Positions 33,001 through 45,707 of a stretch of 64,000 bases of DNA are shown here, piece by piece. The stretch covers positions 83,647,844 through 83,711,843 of the forward strand of contig NC_089598.1 of the NCBI RefSeq assembly GCF_019320115.1. Reading direction: 5' to 3'. The notes under the pieces were generated by a model. The model worked only from the letters and a program-made list of their open reading frames with translations. It was not told the origin of the DNA and made no database searches. Position numbers and translations under genes: made by a program. How positions within the stretch are numbered: position 1 is the first letter of the stretch; each line of letters starts with the position of its first letter. This DNA comes from Miscanthus floridulus. Its lineage: Eukaryota > Streptophyta > Magnoliopsida > Poales > Poaceae.

Positions 33001-34509
33001 TTGAATCTATATGCCAAACTGTGAAATAAAACAAACAAACAAATAAGAAAACAATCACCGCCACAGCTGTTGGGCCGGCCCGAGGAACGGCGGCCCGCGA
33101 GCGACGCTGGCGCGGCCCAGACATTGGAGCGGCCCACGCTGGGCTCCCGCCTCAGCCACGGCGGCTGACAAGGCGGACCCGCACGACAGAGAGAGAAGCA
33201 GGGGAAGGAAGAAGACGACGGCGGGACTCGCCGTCGGTGGCTTCTCCGGTGAAACCAACGGCGTTACGGTGCTCACTACAGTAGTGCGCAACTAGCCATG
33301 CCCTTGATTGAAGCTTTTGGCACGGCTGCAGGGTCGGCGACGAGCAATGGCGGCGCACGGCCGTGGCAGGGCTGGCTCCGACGACGATACGGCGTCAAGG
33401 TTCCTAACGGTGACCCTACGGGCTCCGATGGTACTCCTATGACCTAACATGAGCCAGAGGAGGGAATGGAAGGACGCAGGCGTGGGGTGGCTTCAAGACA
33501 TGGCTGGCCGTGCCAGGGCACCCACAGCGCGTGGCCTGTGCGCTCAGGCGAGCGGCGATGAGTGGCGGACACACGGCGTCAAGCCTCTGAGCCGGTCGGC
33601 CATGACGGTCACTGACCGATTTCTGAAAACGGCGATTCAGAGATCACATGACCCGACTGACAGACGAACTTAACCGTGATGGATCTCTCAAACCGTGACG
33701 ATCTGGGTTAAGTTGTAGTTAACAAAGTTGGAGACCTACGCGAGTACTACAAGTTTGCTAATTGGAGCTCGAGCTAGTTTGGCTTGGTTAGTGAGATACA
33801 GTGCTCCAAACATCAGCTCATGAAACTGTACTTCACTTAGGACTTAGAAAAAATTTGCTAAGTATGAAATCAGCATGTACTTCAGACTTGTGGGCCATGT
33901 TTGAGCATGTTCTAGACATTTTCATGAAATGATCATATTGAGACTTTTGTTCCTTAATAAATTTTCTACAACTTTTGTAAATAGTGCACAACCATGCAAA
34001 GTCTCTAAGTTGGACTTTTGAATGAGTCAAACAGTGACACTCCAAGGGTCAAATCTAGTCAAACCTTCACTTGAGGGTATTTTGGTCATTTTGATCTACA
34101 TGAACAATGTTCCAACAAGTAACCTAAGTGAAGTTAAGGTGTAATAGACCATGATCAACCACTTTACAAAATTGTTATACCACTTATAAAGATCACGTGT
34201 GATAAAAGCAACTAAAACAAGCAATTCACTCATATGTTGCAATGCAATGTTTCATATGTTGCATGACTTTTGTTGCAAGCTTAACTTGCCACATTCCTAC
34301 CATGGTGCCATGTTTCCAGGTATGAGAAATAAATGTTGCATTCACATTTTTGCACTACTACCATTCATAAGCAAGAAAGTATGAACAGACAGAATATGTG
34401 AATGTTGCATAAGCATGTTTCAGTGACAAATGGCATGATGACATAGATGATGCACATGTTTATGAAATGAAATGCAATTATGCGGAAGCCAAACACCTAG
34501 GGTGTTACA
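30066..34509 (-). mobile_element. Gypsy solo LTR, 4,444 bp, second long-LTR family
   Basis: The sense start is TGTAACACCCTAGGTG and the end GGTTCCGTTACA. AAGGA flanks both sides (30061-30065, 34510-34514). The 5' LTR of the host element keeps the empty site AAGGATCCG at about 42643-42651. It shares segments with 24133-28154 (for instance the CTGAGTACGAGAAGGTA region) but is clearly a different family. No internal region. Confidence 0.9.
31516..31764 (-). CDS. LTR-borne acidic small reading frame (second LTR family)
   Basis: A minus-strand frame with Glu/Gln-rich centre (LPEEQQQAQEQEVQAPEE) and conserved end ECPDHQPSSF, GKPWSIL. It has no good ATG at its beginning. A splice-acceptor-like GCAATAG precedes the VPEG stretch, matching the CATACAG in the other family. 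Codons for the conserved residues differ mostly at silent positions (Ser-Ser TCA TCT against AGC TCC, Phe TTT against TTC, Pro CCT against CCG). Function unknown. Confidence 0.35.
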   Translation of the reverse strand: MHRHAIGVPEGVTLLEFEPVLPEEQQQAQEQEVQAPEEGVNEEVLECPDHQPSSFLKGKPWSILRLLCFQNGYFEYLYLLMH

Positions 34510-35578
34510 AAGGATCCGTCTGTGCCCACTAGAAGAATCCTCCACACAACAGATACTCTTCAAGCTGCACCTGTAACAGGGTAAATAGACCCTGAGTACA
34601 CAATGTACTCGCAAGACTTACCCGACTAGTGGGAATAATTTCCTGACTTCAAATGATATGATAAGGTTTTTGGGTTGCTGGTTTTCCATTTTGCGGAAAG
34701 CAATACTAATAGTGAATCCTTATGTATGTATCTTATAAGTAGTCATGATTAGTTTATTATCTAACCATTCTATTTAAGCACATGTTCTACTTTCAAACAA
34801 GAGTTAAGCAAAGAGATCCATTTCACCATCTTTTATCTTCCAGTTTTTACTACGGTACTAGATTGTAGACAAGTCATACCGGATTACTCGGCGATTCACG
34901 AATCAATGTGCCTAGCTGGGTACCCCGAAACACACGCCTCGCTTATACCCCAGGCACAAGTAGGACCAACCTATCACTCTCCTGTTAAGGGGTCTAGGTC
35001 ACTGTCTAAATTTGGACTCTAATCCCCCACACCTGAGTCCCAGACTCAGTGTGGTGCTTAGACCTACACCATCCCCGCCTCCATTTAGTTGGTTCGAAAA
35101 GAGACAGAACCCACGACAAGAGAGCAACGAGCCTTCTCTGCTCCCATAAACAAGTATGTGCTCAGGATAATAAGTCTGTGACCTGACCAGAATCCAATGC
35201 AACGGCCGGTCCTTAACCGACACGGATAGGGAAAATAGTGTAACCAAGCTATGCCCCGTTGGCCATGGGACACAACCCCTTACACTCACCAATATTAGTA
35301 CCATATCCCTGCCTGGTCTCCATTTCCTTTCACCATTTTATCATGAGTGATAATAATAATCACCTATTGTGAGTAACGGCAGGTTACTCACGCTACCGAT
35401 AGCCTAAGCATAGCTGCTACTCGACCTATGCTAGTACGACTCATATGTAGGTTATCTATGCATGTGGTTTCCATAAAGTGCCTGTAACGTAAATGCACAT
35501 CACATTCATATATATCCAGTTATCATTCAAAATAAGGGTTATGCACCAGGGCTTGCCTTGGGCAGGCGCGGTGTTAGC

Positions 35579-35701
35579 TCAGCCAGTCCGTGGCGGCTCT
35601 AAGACCTCTTCCTGCATGAGGATCTCCTCCTCATACTCTTCAACCACCTCCTCGTACTCCTGCTTGCCCTCGGTCACAAACTCCACCAACTCGTTCTCTA
35701 C
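35579..35701 (-). CDS. LTR-borne acidic frame in the 3' LTR of the degraded gypsy element
   Basis: A 40-codon acidic frame (VENELVEFVTEG, EYEEVVEEYEEEI, LMQEEV) ends at TGA. In the same phase past the stop, APAQGKPWCI resembles the GKP-type end of the other families. It follows a splice-acceptor-like CATGTAG. The 5' LTR carries the same frame at 45708-45830. Weakest of the three family examples. Confidence 0.25.
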   Translation of the reverse strand, partial: VENELVEFVTEGKQEYEEVVEEYEEEILMQEEVLEPPRTG

Positions 35702-37312
35702 ATGGATGCAATGACGATGCAACACCCAATATTAAGGCAACAGTAGTTCTTAAAATAAGAATACATCTACTAAGCCACTAAGCTAGCTCTAATGACTAAG
35801 ATACCGAGCTAATCAACATTCCCATCAAACCAGCAGGGCTTCACCTACAAGTGCTACTTAACAACTAAAATATATTCTTACTCTTATTAATGATTTCCTA
35901 TATACTACAACAAGGAGTACATAGCTACCATATTTCTCAACCTATTCTAAGGCTACAAAAATTACAGTGAGCACATAATAATACAATGAATCTACTATAA
36001 AAATTTTATGGTCAAAGCTATTACCAATTTGCCACAAAATTTCCTACAAATACTAATATAAATAATACTAAACACTCACAAATGATTTAATAGCCGCTGG
36101 TATCAACATATATATATATATATATATATGAATTAAATACACTAACAGATAGAGCACAATTTTAGGAACCTAACAAAATTGGTTTTATAATTTTTGGACA
36201 TCTACATGATTTTATATGATTTACCAATGTTCAGCTCAGAATTACAAATAAAAAGCTATTTCTATTTTCTATGAAAAATCTAAACATATTTTAGCCCACA
36301 GACCTTTCTCCTATTTATAATGGTGAGGCCCTCGGCCATCCCTGCACGCTTTGGCATGGCGAGCAGTGGCACAGGTGCCTACGCCAGCCACACGGGACCC
36401 CCGCTGACCTAGCTACGAGGCAGACGCTCACCTAGGGTTTGACGCAAGATGATTGGCGGCGGTTGCACGAGATGGGATGCCGTAGAAGGACTTCTCCACA
36501 ACGGTGAACACCCTGTGGCAATGGTGATAGTGTTTAGGTGAGCCGCAATAACAATCAAGGTAGTAGGTCAGCGGGTGAGCAACGACAACTCACTGGTGAC
36601 CATACCAAGAAGCCGGCTTGGCCAGAGATGACCCGAGCGAGGCTAGCCACGTGCGCGCGGCTAGGCAAACGATGGACTGTAAGGCATGGCCGCGTCAGTG
36701 GCAAGGAGGCAGCACAAAAGCTATGACTACCATGTGCACGATGAAGAGAAAGCCAAGGTGAGCTAACGGTGCAAAGAAATTGGCATAGGGTAAAGTGGTG
36801 GAGACTGGACACGACGCGGGCGGCGATGAACCTTAATGGCACGGCGGCGACAAGATTCCAAAATTGGAGCTTGGCATGATGCGAGTCAAGGTGGGGTGGG
36901 GTCGTATGGAGAGGGGGCATGAAGGCGGAGACGCGAGCACGAGGAATTGATGAGAGGTGCTCGCTCTCTGGCTTCATCGTGACACGACACGACAACAGCA
37001 GAAAGCTGAGGGAGGGAGAGACGGGCACGGTAGTGGGTTCGACTCATCCACGCCTTGGCAGGATGTGAGTGGCAGAACCAGGAGGCCCACGCACCGGCGC
37101 TAGCCGATGGGCATGCATGCCCGATCGGCGTGGCTCGCTCGGCTGTAGTGCCATAAATGGCAAAGCGACGGCGGCGCGTGCGGCCACGGAAATTGATCGT
37201 TTTGAGTTACGGAAATTGATCTACACTCTTTGTTACATGCATTAACACATAAACATGATGCTTATGACATGTTTTAGTAAATGATTTATAGTGTAACACC
37301 GAGGGTGTTACA

Positions 37313-37328
37313 AATCTATCCCCCCCTT
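37313..37328 (-). other. Polypurine tract of the degraded gypsy element
   Basis: On the minus strand AAGGGGGGGATAGATT directly precedes the 3' LTR start at 37312. Confidence 0.75.
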
Positions 37329-37412
37329 AAATAAAATCTTGTCCCGAGATTTCATGTGCCTAGTGTGGGAAAAGAGATAAGAAATAAATTCTGATTTAAA
37401 CAATTACCTCGG

Positions 37413-38993
37413 TTAACTAGAAAGAAGGTGGGGATAATGCTTCAAAATATAACTTTCTTGCTCCCACGTTGCTTTGTCCTCCGAGTGATTTTGCCACTGA
37501 ACTTTGTAAAACTTCACCACACTGTTTCTAGTCACTCTTTCTTTTTCATCCAAGATCTTGATAGGATGCTTAATATAAGACAAGTCGGGCTGGAGGGGAA
37601 GTCCTTCCACTTCCACCACTTCATCGGGGACCCGCAAACATTTCTTTAACTAGGAAACATGGAAGACATTATGCACTACTGATAAAATATCCGGGAGCTA
37701 AATACGGTAGGCAGCAGAACCACACCGAGCCAAAACAACATAGCGAGGGGCTAGCTTCCCACGGACACCAAATCAATGTACACCTCTCATGGGAGATACC
37801 TTGAGATACACATTATCACCAACTTCAAATTGCAAGTGCCTTCTTCGCTTGTCCACATAAGTTTTCTGACAACTTTGAGCTGCCTTCAAATGGCTCTGAA
37901 TAATAATGACTTACTCTCGAGCTTCTTTCATAAAATCAGGCCCAAAATATCCATGATCACCCACCTTAACCCAGTTAAGAGGTGTTCTACATTTCTTACC
38001 ATACAGGGCCTCAAAAGGTGCCATACGAATGCTTTCTTGATAGCTATTGTAATAAGAAAACTCAGCTAGAGTCAAGCATTCATCATACTTTTCAGGAAAA
38101 GAAATGGCACAAGCCCTCAACATATCCTCAAGTACCTGATTGACTCTTTCTGTTTGACCGTCAATTTGCGGATGATAAGCTAAACTTTTGAGGAGACTAG
38201 TACCAAGACATTCCTAGAGTTGCTCCCAAAAATGAGAGACAAAGACTAACACTCTATCAGAGATGATAGTAAGAGGAACTCCATGTAGGATCATGATCCA
38301 GTCAAAATACAACTTGGCATACTTCTTGGCGGAATACCTGGTATCTACCGAAAGAAAATGAGCGGACTTGGTAAGGTGATCCACAATGACCCAAATAGAG
38401 TTATAGCCCTTGGACGTGCGGGGTAAACCCATAATGAAATCCATGGAAATCTCCTCCCATTTCCAAACAGGGATAGGCAAGGGCTGCAAAAATCCCAGTG
38501 TACGCATATGATCTCCCTTAACTCTTCCACAAGTATCGCACTCCACGACGTACTTGGTGATATCCTGCTTCATATTTGACCACCAATACAAGTGGCGCAA
38601 ATCATGATACATATTGTTACTTCCTAGATGGATGGATAACTTAGAATTATGAGCTTCATCCAAAATTTTTCTTCTAAGCTCCTCACTTGACGGAACCACT
38701 AATCTGTTTTTGAACCTCACCACACCTTGGTTATCAATACTAAAATGAGGACCACGCCCTTCGACAATTAACTTCTTGATATGCGGGATTTCTGAAACAT
38801 CTTGCCTTTGCTCTATAATAATTTGCTCAATTAAATCCGAGACTATAGCAATATGGGCTAGCACCTCAACATGGTTGAGAGACAAGGGTGCTTCTTCAAC
38901 TTGATACGACTTCCGGCTCAAAGCATCAGCTACCACATTAGCTTTTCCAGAATGATAATGAACTTCCAAATTATAATCCTTGATTAGCTCCAA
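37413..38993 (-). pseudogene. Integrase and chromodomain of the degraded gypsy element
   Basis: The frame runs through the zinc-binding HHCC region (H-x-HLGSNNMYHDLRHLYWW, CDTCGRVK), the core (SMDFIMGLP, IISDR, GQTERVNQVLEDMLR) and an integrase C-terminal module to a chromodomain (KVQWQNHSEDKATWE, 37413-37637). RNase H runs into it without a gap at about 38994. Stops interrupt it, including TAG before ECLGTSLL and TAA near 37907. The core reads SDRVLVF where SDRGPQF is usual, so the site is mutated. This is the most conserved part of the element and closely resembles the intact copy at 2-1147. Confidence 0.85.
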
Positions 38994-40739
38994 CTATCTC
39001 CGTTGCCTCATGTTCAGCTCGGACTGAGTGAAAATATATTTTAGGTTCTTCTGATCCGTAAAAATGTGTACTTTATTTCCTAACAAATAATGCCTCCAAA
39101 TTTTTAGAGCGTGCACCACAACAGCCAGCTCTAAATCATGGGTGGGATAATTCACCTCGTGCTTTTTCAGATGGCGTGAAGCATAAGCTATCGCACGTCC
39201 ATTCTGCATAAGCGCATATCCCAATCCAGCCTTGAGGCATCACAATACACATCAAATGGCTTGTCAATTCTGGTTGGGCAAGAATAGGAGCAGAGGTAAG
39301 AAATCTCTTTAGGGCTTGGAAAGCTCCTTCACAAGCCGGACTCTAAACAAACTTGACATCTTTCTGGAGCAACTTGGTCATTGGTTGAGCTATTTTGAAG
39401 AAGTCAAAAATGAAGCACCGATAATAACCAAGAAGACCAAGAAACTGACGAATTTGATGCACTAAGTTTGGAGACTTCCAATTTAACACATCCTACACCT
39501 TGCTTGGGTTTATAGAGATACCTTCAGGTGTCAGAACATGTTCCAAAAACTACACTCGATCTAATCAAAACTCACACTTGCTGAATTTGGCATACAGCTT
39601 GTGTTTCCTTAATTGAGCCAGTACTATCCAAAGATGTTGTGCATGCTCTTTCTGGTTCTTGGAGTATATCAAAATATCATCAATGAACACCACTACAAAC
39701 TTATTCAACTCCGTCATAAAGACTAAATTCATGAGATACATGAAGAATACAGGAGCATTGGTGAGACCAAAGGACATGACTAGGTATTCATACAACCCAT
39801 ACCTAGTAGAGAAAGTTGTCTTTGGTATATCTTATGGCCGGATGTTAATTTGATGATACCCAGAACGAAGATCAATCTTTGAAAACACCTTGGCACCAGC
39901 CAACTGATCGAACAAAGTATCAATACGAGGTATAGGATACTTGTTCTTAATGGTTACCGCATTGAGAGGGCGGTAATCCACACACATCCAAAGAGTGCCA
40001 TACTTCTTCTTCACATAAATAGCTAGACAACCCCATGGTGAAGAACTAGAATGGATAAATCCCTTCTCCAATAATTCTTCTAACTGCTTCTTCATTTCTG
40101 CTAGTTCTTTAGAAGCCATGCGGTAGGGACGCTGGGAAATAGGAGCAGTGCTAGGTTCTAACTTAATGGAAAACTCTATATCTCTATCCGATGGTAACCC
40201 ATGTACATCTTCAGGAAAGACATCCAGAAACTCACAAACCACAGGAATAGAGGCAAGATCAGGAGAAGCTTAAACATGAGCAACAACTGGTAAGGCTGAT
40301 CTGAGGGCATAAGAAGAGACATCCTATCCTCGAAAGAAGGAAGACGTAACTCAACAACTCTCTACTTAAGGTCCAAGACTACCTCATAAACTAGCAACCA
40401 GTTCATGCCCTGAATTGCATCTATGCCTTGTCCAGGCAGCACCATGAACTAGAGGCGGTAAGTGTGAGTGGCTAGCACTAATCCAACTGTGTCCGTTTGA
40501 GTGTTAACGCACAACTGTGCACCCAGAGTACTGAATCTATAGGCAATAGGAATAGCCATAAGAGGTATATTTTGCCTCTGTGCACACCCCATGCTCATGA
40601 ATGAATGTGATGCACCAGAATCAAACAACACATATGCTGGGTGGGAATCAATGGTAAACATACCAGCCATCACCGGTTCATTCTGCAAGATTTTCTTAGC
40701 CTTAGTGAAGTTGACTTGCCCAGAGCGGCTTATGGGCAC
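38994..40739 (-). pseudogene. Protease, reverse transcriptase and RNase H of the degraded gypsy element
   Basis: Protease: VLFDSGASHSF (about 40635) with the D-S-G site, in phase with gag. Reverse transcriptase: from [19 protein letters not shown], through [20 protein letters not shown] and [12 protein letters not shown], to [11 protein letters not shown] (catalytic DD, about 39675), in another phase. RNase [22 protein letters not shown] and [17 protein letters not shown], back in the first phase. At least two frameshifts (about 40245-40360 and about 39225-39300) and several stops separate them. Nonfunctional. Confidence 0.85.
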
Positions 40740-40784
40740 CTTTTTCTTGATGATCGTCTGCTTGATTAGACAGGTGTTGGCTAA

Positions 40785-41884
40785 GGGCTAAGAAGACTGT
40801 GCGGGCTAGTTCTGCGGATACTCTCGAGCATAGTGGTCTTCCTTGCCACACTTGAAACAAGCACTAGGCTTGTTCCCCTGCCCCTGATGAGATGAAACTT
40901 GTTGTCCCTGAGGCTGTTGTTGCACCTGCTAAGTAGGTGCACGGTACTGAGTGGGAGGTGCCTAGTAGGTCTGCTGAGACTAACAGAATGACTGCCCACC
41001 CAAAGACTAATAGGGCACCCACCTAACAACCTATACCTTCTGAGCCTGGGGGTGACTAGAAGATCCAATAATCACCCGCTTGAGCTTCCACTCAGCCTAA
41101 GAGTCACACTATAGTCCCTCCATGGCAATAGCAGCATTCATCATAGCACCAACAGTCTGGTAGTTCCCTGTGTACAGCTCCTTCTACAGACTGCAAGAGA
41201 GACCACGATAGAAACGATCCCTCTTCTTCTCATCAGTATTGATGTGCGTCCTAGCATATTGTGCTAGATGGTTGAACTTGTTTACATAGTCCATCACAGA
41301 CATGCTCCCTTGCCTCAGGTACAAGAACTCCATCAACTTCCTGTTTAGCACACCAGCAGGAATGTAGTACTCTATGAAAGTGGCAGTAAACTCCTGCCAA
41401 GTCACATGGTGATCCACCAGCTCCATGGCATTGAACGTGTCCCACCATGCACTGGTAGAACCCAACAACTGCTGCACTGCAAAGCGCACCTTTTGCTCCT
41501 CAGTTACAGTGAGCAGCTGAAACTTCTACTCTAGAATACGAAGCCAATGCTCCGCATCCAGAGGCTCAGCAGTCAGTGTGAATGTGGGTGGGTGTGTCTT
41601 CAAGAAATCCTGGTAAGAACAGGGCCCCTTGGGACCGCTGGCACCACCCCTATTTTTGCCATTACCTCCGTTGCCTCCACGGGCGAAGCCACCAATCACC
41701 TAGGCAAGCATCTCCAAGGCATGGGCTAACTCGCATGGGTCATCGGAGGTGGCGGTGGCGGAGGAGGAGCCAGAAGTGGGGCCTCATGACTCTCCCCATT
41801 GGTGTTGCTAATGCCCTCATCGCGACCGTTATCGCCCGGGTCCGCCCCAGCGCTGGTACTCCCATGACCAGACCTCAGGTTCAT
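40785..41884 (-). pseudogene. gag of the degraded gypsy element, with twelve in-frame TAG codons
   Basis: Begins MNLRSGHG at 41884. The retrotransposon gag domain is clear (LLGSTSAWWDTFNAMEL, EFTATFIEYYIPAGV, LRQGSMSVMDYVNKFNHLAQYA). A CCHC knuckle (CFKCGKEDHYAREYP, last Cys replaced by Tyr) follows near 40840. A one-base shift lies near 41728. Downstream of it a single phase holds twelve stops, at 41700, 41526, 41184, 41109, 41097, 41031, 41007, 40980, 40962, 40929, 40806 and 40788 (lowest base of each codon). All are TAG, mostly where the Gln-rich context suggests CAG. Confidence 0.85.
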
Positions 41885-42343
41885 CTGTAAACAGATAGGA
41901 ACCAACCATTAGGGACAACCCTCCAGATTTGGAACAAGAGATTAGAAAAATGATAAGACTTTTATTAAAGCATTCTTTTAGGTTATCCTATCAATTCACT
42001 AGTCCAAACTATACATATAGGGGGGTTTAGTTTAAGCAAGATTCTTCTTTCATGATGCATGTATCGGCCTACCCATTCACTCAAGCCAGAATATAGCGGC
42101 ATTCGCAAAACTTTTTGACACATCGCACACTCACTTTCCATGAGCTAAATGATTCTTACGCAGTGTAAGTTAGTGTACCTATAGAAACTTGATTAGATAA
42201 AACTAGTGCCGCTATCCTAGATAGACCATATTGCTAGGGCTTATACTTATTTACATAATTATATCGCATTCTATTTTTCGCAAAACTTTTGTTGGTCAAA
42301 TTTTAGGTTTTGAAAAGAGTTATGAAACTCATAAGTTATTATT

Positions 42344-42356
42344 GGCTCCGATACCA
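42344..42356 (-). other. Primer-binding site of the degraded gypsy element
   Basis: On the minus strand TGGTATCGGAGCC lies two bases after the 5' LTR. It differs by one base from the TGGTATCAGAGC type complementary to initiator tRNA-Met. Confidence 0.8.
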
Positions 42357-42738
42357 CCTGTGGCAAAACCACCCAAAATAACACACATTCGGAGGCGCTC
42401 ATCTTCCACTAGACACTAAGCACCCCGAAAGCAAGCTACATCGGACGGATTCCATCGAGCACACCCCAAGGGAGAACTCGAATAATCCATGTTTTTTCTC
42501 CAGGATCCAATAATGAGAACGAGTTTACAATACTTAGTCCATTTCATACAACTAGAGTTCTTAGATATACATTATTACAGTACCAAGTTCAGAGTGCGGA
42601 ATTTAAACAACGAAATTATAATAAACATCTAACGGTAGAATACAAGGATCCGTCTGTGCTCACCAGAAGAATCCTCCACACAAAAGCTACTCTTCAAGCT
42701 GCACCTACAATAGGGTAAATAGACCATGAGTACACAAT

Positions 42739-44728
42739 TGAAAGCTCTAGTTTAGTTTTGGTGAATTGATAAAACCCTAAGTGCTAACCTAGTTTATCAA
42801 AGTGATTATGAGATAGGTGGCACATTCCAAGTGGTGGAGCAAATGAAGATCATGACATGATGATGGTGATGCCATGGTGATGATCAAGTGCTTGAACTTG
42901 AAAGAAGAAAGAGAAAAACAAAAGGCTCAAGGAAAAGGTATAAGTGGTAGGAGCTATTTCGTTTCGGTAATCAAGACACTTAGCGAGTGTGATCATATTT
43001 AGGTTCGATAGTCGTACTATTAAGAGGGGAGAAACTCGTATCAAAATACGGTTATTAAAGTGCCACTAGATGCTCTAACTCATTGCATATGCATTTAGGA
43101 TCTAGTGGAGTGCTAACACCCTTGAAAATGTTGGTAAAAATATGCTAACACACATGCACAAAAGTGATACACATTGTGTTTAGCACTTGGGAGTAAGGGT
43201 TCAAAACTATACATGCACAGTTCGATGGTGCCACCGACGCCCTGTATAGAAAAGACAGGGTTTCACAGAGTGCACTGGACGCTGTCCTCATGGGACCGGA
43301 TGCATCCGGTGGCTAAACCTAGGCGTCAATCTTCAACCAAACACTGGGTCACTTCGTGACCGGACACGTGATGGGTGTGTCCGGTCCCGCTGACATGGTG
43401 CACAGAGAAGATGAGAAGGACCGGACGCTGATGCTGTGTCCGATCATGATCAACCGGACGTTGATCCTGCGTCCGATCAAGCTGCTCTAGGAGCTCTCTA
43501 GACTCGACTAGACGCTGCCCCTCCTACATTCGGTTGTGATCGAACTGACGTGTTCGATCATCATTTGGCTCTCTCGGGACCTCTCTAGAAATGATCGGAG
43601 TCGGCAGAGGTGCGTCCGGTCTTGGCACTATGCTGCATCCGGTCGTGACTTAACCATTGAGATCGAGCACTCAACATTTGAAGTGAGGGATGATGTGGCA
43701 GCCAGCTGTTAACTAGACGCTGGCAGGGTGTGTCCGGTCATTCTGACCGGTGCATCCAGTCGCCCCGATTTCTTAGTGAACAGAGAGCCAACGGCTCTAT
43801 TCTATGGGGGCTTCTATTTAAGCCCCATGGCTGGCTCAAGGTCACTCTCTTGGCCATTTGCATTGACATAGCAACCTTGTGAACTTAGCCAAAGCCCTCC
43901 CACTCATCTCCATCATTGATCCATCATCTTTGTGAGATTGGGAGTGAATCCAAGTGCATTGCTTGAGTGTTTGCATCTAGAGGCACTTGGTGTTTGTGTT
44001 TCTCTATGGGATTCGCTTGTTACTCTTAGTGGTTGCCGCCACCTAGATGGCTTGGAGTAGCGAGGATCGTCAAGCGGAGATTGGTGATTGTCTCTAGCTC
44101 CGATCGCGGTGATTGTGATGGGTTTTTTGACCTTTCCCCGGCAGAGAGCCAAAAAATACTCTAGTAAATTGCTCGTGGCTTGTGTGATCCTCATCTTGTG
44201 TTGGTTGTGCGGCACCTTATTGAGGGTTTGGCATGTGATGTCAATTAGCGCGTGAACCTCCAAGTGAGTGAATCACCACAATGAGGATTAGCTTACTGGC
44301 AAGCAAGTGAACCTCGGTAAAAATCATTGTGTCAACATTTGATTTCGAGGTGATTGGTATTCATTGGTATTCACTCTTATGATTGATTGGTTCATTCCTT
44401 GACTCAACGGTATAACTATCTTGCTCTCTCTCTTTACATTACCATAAACTAGTTGTCAAGCTCTTTAGTATAGCTAGTCGTGAGAGCTTGTTAGTTTGGT
44501 TAGTGTGACTCTTTAGTTAGCATTTGAGAGCATACTAACATAGTGTAGTCACATAGCCATTGTGTGGATAGAGACAATAGAAAAACTAGAATTGTGGTAG
44601 GTGGCTTGCATTTTTAGTAGGCTAGCGCAACACTCGTTTCGCCTCATATTTGTCTAACCGATTTGCTAAGTGCTGTTATAGAAAATTTAATAGGCTATTT
44701 ACCCCCCTCTAGCCATTAGGACCTTTCA
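42739..44728 (+). mobile_element. Copia-type (Maximus/SIRE-like) solo LTR, 1,990 bp
   Basis: TGAAAGCTCTAG to GGACCTTTCA, with perfect 5 bp duplication ACAAT (42734-42738, 44729-44733). The 3' LTR of the host element has the empty site at 34600-34604. It has no coding region. The centre (43200-43760) is a GC-rich block of GTGTCCGGTC/GACCGGACG motifs, different from the related LTR at 22904-28882. Confidence 0.85.
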
Positions 44729-45707
44729 ACAATGTACTTGCAAGACTTACCCGACTAGTAGGAATAATTTCCCTACTCAAAAGGATATGATAAGCTTTTT
44801 GGGTTGCTGGGTTTTCTTTTTGGGGAAAGCAATACTAGTAGTAAATCCTTATGTATGTATCTTATTAGCAGTCATGATTAGTTCATTATCTAACCATTCT
44901 AGGTAAGCACTTGTTCTACTTTCAAGCAAGAGTTGAGCAAACAGATCCATTTCACCATCTTTCATCTTCCAGTTCTTACTACAGTGCTAGATTATAGACA
45001 GGTCGTACTGGATTACCCAGTGATTCATGAATCAATGTGTCCAGCTAGGTACCCTAAAACACATGTCTCGCTTGTACCCCAGGCACAAGCAAGACAAACC
45101 CATCACTCTCCTATCAAGGGGTCTAGGTCCCCGTCCAAACTTGGACTTCAAGCCCCCACACTTGAGTCCTGGACTCAGTGTGGTGCTTAGACCTCCACCA
45201 TCCTCACCTCCATTTAGTCGGTCCAGAAAGAGCCAGAACCCACAACAAGAGAGCAATGAGCCTTCCCTGCTCCCATAAACAAGTATGTGCTTAGAATAAT
45301 AAGTCTGTGACCTGACTAGAATCCAATACAACGGCTGGTCCTTAATCGACACGGATAGGGAAAATAGTGTAACCAAGCTATGCCCCGTTGGCCGTGGGAC
45401 ACAACCCCTTACATCCACCAATACCCATACCATATCCCTATCCTATCTCTATTTCCTTTCACCATTTTATCATGAGTGATACTAATAATCACCTATTGTG
45501 AGTAATGACAGGTTACTCACGCTACCGATAGCCTAAGCATAGCAGCTACTCGACCTATGCTAGTAGGACTCAAAGGTAGGTTATCTATGCATGTGGTTTC
45601 CATAAAGTGCTTGTAACGTAAATGCACATCACATTCATATATATCCAGTGATCATTCAAAATAAGGGTTATGCACCGGAGCTTGCCTTGGGCAGGCGCGG
45701 TGTCAGC

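Larger units (their letters stand above)
29776..37312 (-). mobile_element. 3' LTR of the degraded gypsy element
   Basis: The sense start is TGTAACACC at 37312, with an exact inverted repeat partner GGTGTTACA after three bases. The end is GCCACA at 29776. It is interrupted by a solo LTR (30066-34509). Compared with the 5' LTR it lacks about 200 bp near 36305 and a segment near 37100-37195. A short (TA)n lies at about 36109-36129. Confidence 0.85.

Noticed and set aside
40785..41884. TAG recoded as an amino acid in gag
   Set aside because: The same element also has frameshifts in pol and a mutated integrase site, so simple decay with a C to T bias is more likely than recoding.
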